A DNA stretch of 33,062 nt from Streptomyces beigongshangae (lineage in GTDB: Bacteria; Actinomycetota; Actinomycetes; Streptomycetales; Streptomycetaceae). Position numbers and translations under genes: made by a program. The notes below the pieces were generated by a model, which was given only the letters and a program-made list of their open reading frames with translations, was not told the origin of the DNA and did no database searches. Where the stretch lies: positions 1 through 33,062 of the forward strand of contig NZ_JAHKJW010000036.1 in NCBI RefSeq assembly GCF_019710745.1, in the 5' to 3' direction. The stretch's first letter is position 1; each line of letters opens with the position of its first letter. Below are positions 29,181-33,062 of the stretch, in pieces.

Positions 29181-30473
29181 ATGGTCTCAGGAATGACGGT
29201 CAGGGGCACGGCGGCACTGGGGGCGGTCCTGCTCTCCGTGGTGGCCGTTCCCGCGCAGACGGCGACCGCGGCACCGGCCGACGCCGGCAACCGCTCCGTG
29301 CAGGCGCACCCGGCGCAGACCGCCGAGGATCTCGCGGCGCCCGACGTGGCGGGGCTGCGCGAGGTGCTGCGGACCGCGCTGACGCAGGGAGCGCCCGGCG
29401 CCATCGCACGCGTCGAGGACGACGGCACGGTCCACGAGGTGGCCGAGGGGGTCGCGGACCGGACCACCGGACGGGCCATCACCAACGCCGACCGCTTCCG
29501 CGTCGGCAGCGTCACCAAGAGCTTCTCCGCGGTGGTCCTGCTGCAACTGGTCGACGAGGGCGCGCTCGACCTGGACACCCCGGTCGACACCTATCTGCCG
29601 GGCCTGCTGCCCGACGACCGCATCACGGTGCGCCACGTGCTGAGCCACCGCAGCGGACTGTACGACTACACCAACGACATGTTCGCCGACACGGTCCCGG
29701 GCTTCGAGGCCGTGCGCAACAAGGTCTTCAGCTACCAGGAACTGATCGACCTGTCCCTGGAGAAGCCTCTCGGCAACGCGCCGGGCGCCGCCTACTCGTA
29801 CTCCAACACCAACTTCGTCGTCGCGGGCATGCTCATCGAGAAGCTGACGGGCAAGTCCGTGCAGTCCGCGTACAAGAGCCGCATCATCAAGCCGCTCGGC
29901 CTGCGTGACACCTCCTACGTGCACCCGAGGACCACGATCGCCGGGCGGCACGCCAAGGGCTACCTCCCGCCCGACGTGGCCGACGGGACGCTCGTCGACT
30001 CGACCGAGCAGACCGTCTCGTGGGCGCAGAGCGCGGGCGCGGTCATCTCCACCACCCGGGACCTGGACACCTTCTTCTCGGCCCTGCTGCGCGGCGAACT
30101 GACGTCGGCCGCGCAGCTCGCGCAGATGCAGCAGTGGGTGCCCGTCAACAGCACCCAGGGGTACGGGCTCGGCCTGCGCCGGCGCGATCTGTCGTGCGGG
30201 GTCTCGGTGTACGGCCACACGGGCACCGTGCAGGGCTACTACACGTACGCCTTCACCTCGAAGGACGGCGGGCGCAGTGTGACGGCCCTGGCCAACACCT
30301 CGAACAACGGCACCGTCCTGAACACGATGGCCCGCACGCTGGAGTCGGCGTTCTGCGGCAAGCCCGCGAAGTCGTCGAAGGCGGCGACGGGGGCCGTGAA
30401 CGGCTCCGCCGCTCGCGGCGGGACGCCCGTGGAGCGGTACGAGGACATCGCCCCCGGGATCGCCCGCGACTGA
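29181..30473 (+). CDS. Secreted serine hydrolase (class C beta-lactamase / DD-peptidase type)
   Basis: A 430-residue exported enzyme. The signal peptide is TVRGTAALGAVLLSVVAVPA with cleavage near ATAAP. Active-site motifs are Ser110-Val-Thr-Lys113 (S-x-x-K), Tyr207-Ser-Asn209 (Y-x-N) and His346-Thr-Gly348 (K/H-T-G). The family includes D-alanyl-D-alanine carboxypeptidases, esterases and class C beta-lactamases; the sequence style (GVADRTTGRAITNADRFRVG) is that of the Streptomyces R61-like DD-peptidase group. The ATG at 29181 has GGAG 10 nt upstream; the longer frame from 29109 would place 24 charged residues before the signal. The C-terminal 50 residues are Ala/Ser/Gly-rich. It is followed by its own terminator. 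Confidence 0.92.
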   Translation: MVSGMTVRGTAALGAVLLSVVAVPAQTATAAPADAGNRSVQAHPAQTAEDLAAPDVAGLREVLRTALTQGAPGAIARVEDDGTVHEVAEGVADRTTGRAITNADRFRVGSVTKSFSAVVLLQLVDEGALDLDTPVDTYLPGLLPDDRITVRHVLSHRSGLYDYTNDMFADTVPGFEAVRNKVFSYQELIDLSLEKPLGNAPGAAYSYSNTNFVVAGMLIEKLTGKSVQSAYKSRIIKPLGLRDTSYVHPRTTIAGRHAKGYLPPDVADGTLVDSTEQTVSWAQSAGAVISTTRDLDTFFSALLRGELTSAAQLAQMQQWVPVNSTQGYGLGLRRRDLSCGVSVYGHTGTVQGYYTYAFTSKDGGRSVTALANTSNNGTVLNTMARTLESAFCGKPAKSSKAATGAVNGSAARGGTPVERYEDIAPGIARD

Positions 30474-30502
30474 CCGGTGCCGGGTGCCGGAACCCGCGCA
30501 CA

Positions 30503-30536
30503 CCCGTGGGGCGTTGTTCCTCCGACGCCCCACGGG
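30503..30536 (+). terminator. 12-bp perfect terminator of the serine hydrolase gene
   Basis: The arms 30503-30514 and 30525-30536 are exact complements around a 10-nt T/C-rich loop, starting 30 nt after the stop codon. Confidence 0.8.
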
Positions 30537-30576
30537 GCGGCGTACGCGATGTTCCGGCACCCCGACAGGCGGCACG

Positions 30577-31899
30577 ATGAGCGAGTTGGTCCCCGGCGGC
30601 AATCTGCCCCTGCCCGGCGGCGCCCTGACCTTCCGGGTGTCCGGGCCCTTCGACGTGTCGGCGCTCGTCACCGACGACAGCGGCACGGTGCGCGGTGACG
30701 GCGACTTCGTCTTCTACAACCAGCCGGCGGCCCCCGGCGCGCGCCTGAGCGGGGCGACCCTGCGGGTCGATCCGGCCGCGCTGCGGGCCGGGGCGAGCCG
30801 CGTCACCGTCGTCGTCAGCCCCGCCGAGCCCGGCACCCCGCCGGGACGACTGCCCGCACCCGCCCTGCTGGTCACCGACTCGGGCGGCCGTACCGTCGCC
30901 CGTTTCGTCCCGCCGCGCCCGCACCACGAGAGCGTGCTGCTGCTCGCGGAGGTCTACCGCCGCGGGGCGGCGTGGAAGCTGCGTGCGCTGGGCCAGGGCT
31001 ACGCCGACGGCCTGGCGGGGATCGCGCGGGACTTCGGCGTAAAGGTGGCCGAGGACGCCGACGCGGGGCCGGGACCGGCGGCCGGCTCCGGTGCGCCGGC
31101 GGTGGCCGTCGGCTCCGGGGACCTTGCCGACCGGTTCCTCGGGCTCGTCAACTCCGTCCGGGGCGCCGCCGGTTCCCCGGCCGTCGCGCTCGACGGGCGG
31201 CTGGTCGCCGCGGCGCGGTCCCACGCCGCCGGGATGGCGGCGTGGGACCGGCTGGGGTCCGGGGGACCGGACGGGCTCTCGGTCCACCAGCGCGTCACCG
31301 CCGAGGGCTACGCGTACCTGGCGATCGGCGAGCATCTCGTGTCCGGTCCGCGCGATCCGGCGGAGTTCGTGGAGTACTGCCTCACGGACGACCGGTCGCG
31401 GCGGACCCTCCAGGACCCGGCGTTCACCCACGCCGGTGTCGCCCGCGTGCCCGGCGGCCGGTCCGGCACGCCCTACTGGACCGCGCTGTGGGCCCGGCCC
31501 CTGACCCCCGCCGGACTGGCGCGGACCACCTCCGAGGTCCTCGCGCTCACCAACGCCGGGCGGGCCGCGGCCGGTCTGCCGCCGCTGGCCGAGGACCCCC
31601 TGCTCACCAGGGCGGCGCAGGCCCACAGCGCGGACATGGCGGCCCGCGCCTTCTACTCCCACACCTCCCCCGACGGCAGCGAGCCCTGGCACCGGGCCGC
31701 CGCCGCGGGCAGCACCCGCCGCACCGTCGGCGAGAACATCGCCTGCGGCCAGCGCTCCCCCGCCGAGGTCGTACGAGGCTGGATGGACAGTCCCGGCCAC
31801 CGCGCCAACATCCTCAAGCCCGCCTTCACCCACCTGGGCGTCGGCTACGCGGGCGGCGGCGCGGTGGGCACGTACTGGACCCAGCTCTTCGGCGGCTAG
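30577..31899 (+). CDS. TerD-CAP-CAP fusion protein
   Basis: A 440-residue protein with three domains. Residues about 1-165 are TerD-like (MSELVPGGNLPLPGG, then VSALVTDDSG, GDFVFYNQP, LLLAEVYRRGAAWKLRALGQ), the calcium-binding stress/tellurite domain. Residues about 185-305 are a degenerate CAP/SCP domain (SHAAGM, IGEH). Residues about 320-440 are a complete CAP domain with His362 in SHTSPDG, Glu386 in GENIACG and His408 in SPGHRANIL. The linker near 165-182 is Gly/Pro/Ala-rich. There is no signal peptide, although CAP domains in bacteria are normally exported. The ATG at 30577 has AGGCGG 5 nt upstream. It is a single gene with no other ter genes nearby. Confidence 0.88.
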   Translation: MSELVPGGNLPLPGGALTFRVSGPFDVSALVTDDSGTVRGDGDFVFYNQPAAPGARLSGATLRVDPAALRAGASRVTVVVSPAEPGTPPGRLPAPALLVTDSGGRTVARFVPPRPHHESVLLLAEVYRRGAAWKLRALGQGYADGLAGIARDFGVKVAEDADAGPGPAAGSGAPAVAVGSGDLADRFLGLVNSVRGAAGSPAVALDGRLVAAARSHAAGMAAWDRLGSGGPDGLSVHQRVTAEGYAYLAIGEHLVSGPRDPAEFVEYCLTDDRSRRTLQDPAFTHAGVARVPGGRSGTPYWTALWARPLTPAGLARTTSEVLALTNAGRAAAGLPPLAEDPLLTRAAQAHSADMAARAFYSHTSPDGSEPWHRAAAAGSTRRTVGENIACGQRSPAEVVRGWMDSPGHRANILKPAFTHLGVGYAGGGAVGTYWTQLFGG

Positions 31900-32035
31900 T
31901 CCCGGCTCCGTCCCGGTCGTCGCCACGCTCTGCCGCCGATGTACGTCGTCGCAGGTCAGAGGCGTGTTAACGGTGATGACAACGGTCACCGGTGCAGCCT
32001 TTGCCGATCTCCGCGAGGTGCGCTTCACTGCGGGA

Positions 32036-32069
32036 GTCGGACACCGGTGGGTCACCGGTCGGACACCGG
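32036..32069. promoter_or_regulatory. Candidate operator upstream of the metal exporter
   Basis: GTCGGACACCGG is exactly repeated at 32036-32047 and 32058-32069, 22 bp apart (two helical turns). Between them lies the dyad ACCGGTG-GGT-CACCGGT (32043-32059). The cluster ends 15 nt before the ATG, a position suited to a metal-responsive repressor. Confidence 0.5.
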
Positions 32070-32084
32070 ATCGAGGGGGCACAC

Positions 32085-33062
32085 ATGAGCAGCGCGCACC
32101 ACGGCCACGGGCACGGGCCGGACGGGCACGCGGGGCACGCGCACGGGGTCGCCGCGGACGCGGACCGCCGCTGGCTCGGCATCGCACTGACGCTGATCAC
32201 CTCGTTCATGGCGATCGAGGTGGTCATCGGCGTCCTCGCCCGGTCGCTCGCCCTGATCTCCGACGCCGCGCACATGCTCACCGACGCCGTGTCGATCGTG
32301 CTGGCGCTCATCGCGATGCGGCTGGCCGGGCGTCCGGCCCGCGGCGGGTTCACGTACGGCCTGAAGCGGGCCGAGATCCTCTCCGCCCAGGCGAACGGGC
32401 TCACGCTGCTGCTGCTCGGCGCCTGGCTGGCGTACGAGGCCGTGCGGCGGCTGGTCGACCCGCCCGAGGTGGAGGGCGGCCTCGTGCTCTGGACGGCCCT
32501 CGCGGGCATCGCCGTGAACGTGGCGGCCGCCTGGTGCATCTCCAGGGCCAACCGGACCTCGCTCAACGTCGAGGGCGCCTACCAGCACATCCTCAACGAC
32601 CTGTTCGCGTTCATCGGCACCGCGGTCGCCGGTCTCGTGGTGGTGCTGACCGGGTTCGCGCGGGCCGACGCGATCGCCACGCTGGTCGTCGTGGCCCTCA
32701 TGTTCAAGGCCGGCTACGGGCTCGTACGGGAGTCGGGGCGGATCTTCCTCGAAGCGGCGCCCGCGCATCTGGACCCGGACGTCATCGGGGACCGGCTGGC
32801 CGCGCACCCCTCGGTCGCCGAGGTGCACGACCTCCACGTGTGGACCATCACGTCGGGACAGCCCGCGCTGTCCGCACACGTCCTGGTCGAACCCGTCGCG
32901 GACTGCCACACGGTGCGCCGGGACCTGGAGAAGATCCTGCGGTGCGACTACGGGATCGGCCACACCACCCTGCAGGTCGACCACGCCCCGGCGAAGGTCC
33001 TGGAGGTCCGCACCGGCAGCGGCGGCTCCGCGGACGCCCACTGCGGGGCCGCGCACGGTCCG
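32085..33062 (+). CDS. Cation diffusion facilitator metal exporter (CzcD-like), 3' end outside window
   Basis: The frame runs 326 codons from the ATG at 32085 to the window edge without a stop. A His-rich N-terminus (HHGHGHGPDGHAGHAHG) precedes six membrane segments; the two transport-site motifs are His63-x3-Asp67 (AHMLTD) and His168-x3-Asp172 (HILND). After about residue 220 comes the cytosolic metal-sensing domain (VHDLHVWTITSGQPALSAHV). The family exports Zn, Co, Cd or related divalent ions in exchange for protons. GAGGGGG lies about 6 nt upstream of the ATG. Few residues should be missing, as CDF proteins are usually about 300-330 long. The upstream dyads suggest metal-dependent control. 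Confidence 0.93.
   Translation, partial: MSSAHHGHGHGPDGHAGHAHGVAADADRRWLGIALTLITSFMAIEVVIGVLARSLALISDAAHMLTDAVSIVLALIAMRLAGRPARGGFTYGLKRAEILSAQANGLTLLLLGAWLAYEAVRRLVDPPEVEGGLVLWTALAGIAVNVAAAWCISRANRTSLNVEGAYQHILNDLFAFIGTAVAGLVVVLTGFARADAIATLVVVALMFKAGYGLVRESGRIFLEAAPAHLDPDVIGDRLAAHPSVAEVHDLHVWTITSGQPALSAHVLVEPVADCHTVRRDLEKILRCDYGIGHTTLQVDHAPAKVLEVRTGSGGSADAHCGAAHGP

Overview
The window is a stretch of GC-rich actinobacterial chromosome and is almost certainly from a Streptomyces. The reasons are the very strong G/C bias at third codon positions, the treS-mak-glgB gene order of the GlgE maltosyltransferase pathway, a SigB/SigF-type sigma factor, and several families common in streptomycetes (DUF6479, DUF6230, DUF6114, DUF4032). 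No rRNA, tRNA, CRISPR array, insertion sequence or phage gene was seen. The genes look chromosomal and resident rather than recently acquired.

Layout. (1) 1-4029: the end of a trehalose synthase gene, then maltokinase and glycogen branching enzyme in one tightly packed operon. Together they turn trehalose into maltose, maltose 1-phosphate and branched alpha-glucan; glgE itself probably lies just upstream of the window. A pyrimidine-rich tandem repeat and a strong hairpin follow. (2) 4246-10643: a Gfo/Idh/MocA oxidoreductase, an MFS exporter, a TetR regulator divergent from an EamA permease across a perfect 18-bp inverted repeat, the divergent LysE exporter / LysG regulator pair, and a conserved unknown protein. 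(3) 10995-20295: a stress-flavoured block. It holds a kinase-like DUF4032 protein, a tandem universal stress protein, a small disordered protein, a HemK-like methyltransferase, a CsbD-like protein, a SigB-family sigma factor, DUF6479, a di-iron haem-oxygenase-fold enzyme beside a CDGSH iron-sulfur protein, a DUF6230-DUF6114 membrane pair and a small secreted cysteine-containing protein. (4) 20403-28952: an orphan ChvE/XylF-like sugar-binding lipoprotein, a 1065-residue Tat-exported TolB-propeller/amidohydrolase, an FAD monooxygenase, a YkvA-type membrane protein, a metallo-beta-lactamase-fold hydrolase and an aldo/keto reductase. (5) 29181-33062: a secreted serine hydrolase of the class C beta-lactamase/DD-peptidase type, a TerD-CAP-CAP fusion, and a cation-diffusion-facilitator metal exporter cut by the window end.

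The most coherent possible system is in block 3. Sites resembling SigB-type promoters (GTTT-N14-16-GGGTAC) lie in front of the sigma gene itself, the small disordered protein and DUF6479. A bare GGGTAC lies in front of the di-iron enzyme. In three of the four cases the -10 box ends only 9-10 nt before the ATG, which predicts nearly leaderless stress mRNAs. The sigma gene also has a possible 24-codon leader ORF. The other stand-out is the TerD-CAP-CAP protein, a fusion of a cytosolic tellurite/stress domain to domains that are normally secreted, with no signal peptide.

Convergent genes are mostly separated by perfect hairpins of 9-21 bp that can act on both strands. Three convergent pairs overlap at their 3' ends (eamA/lysE, lysG/hypothetical, DUF4032/uspA). 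Short tandem repeats of 9-16 bp recur just upstream of starts. All calls come from reading the sequence; no database search or structure prediction was run.
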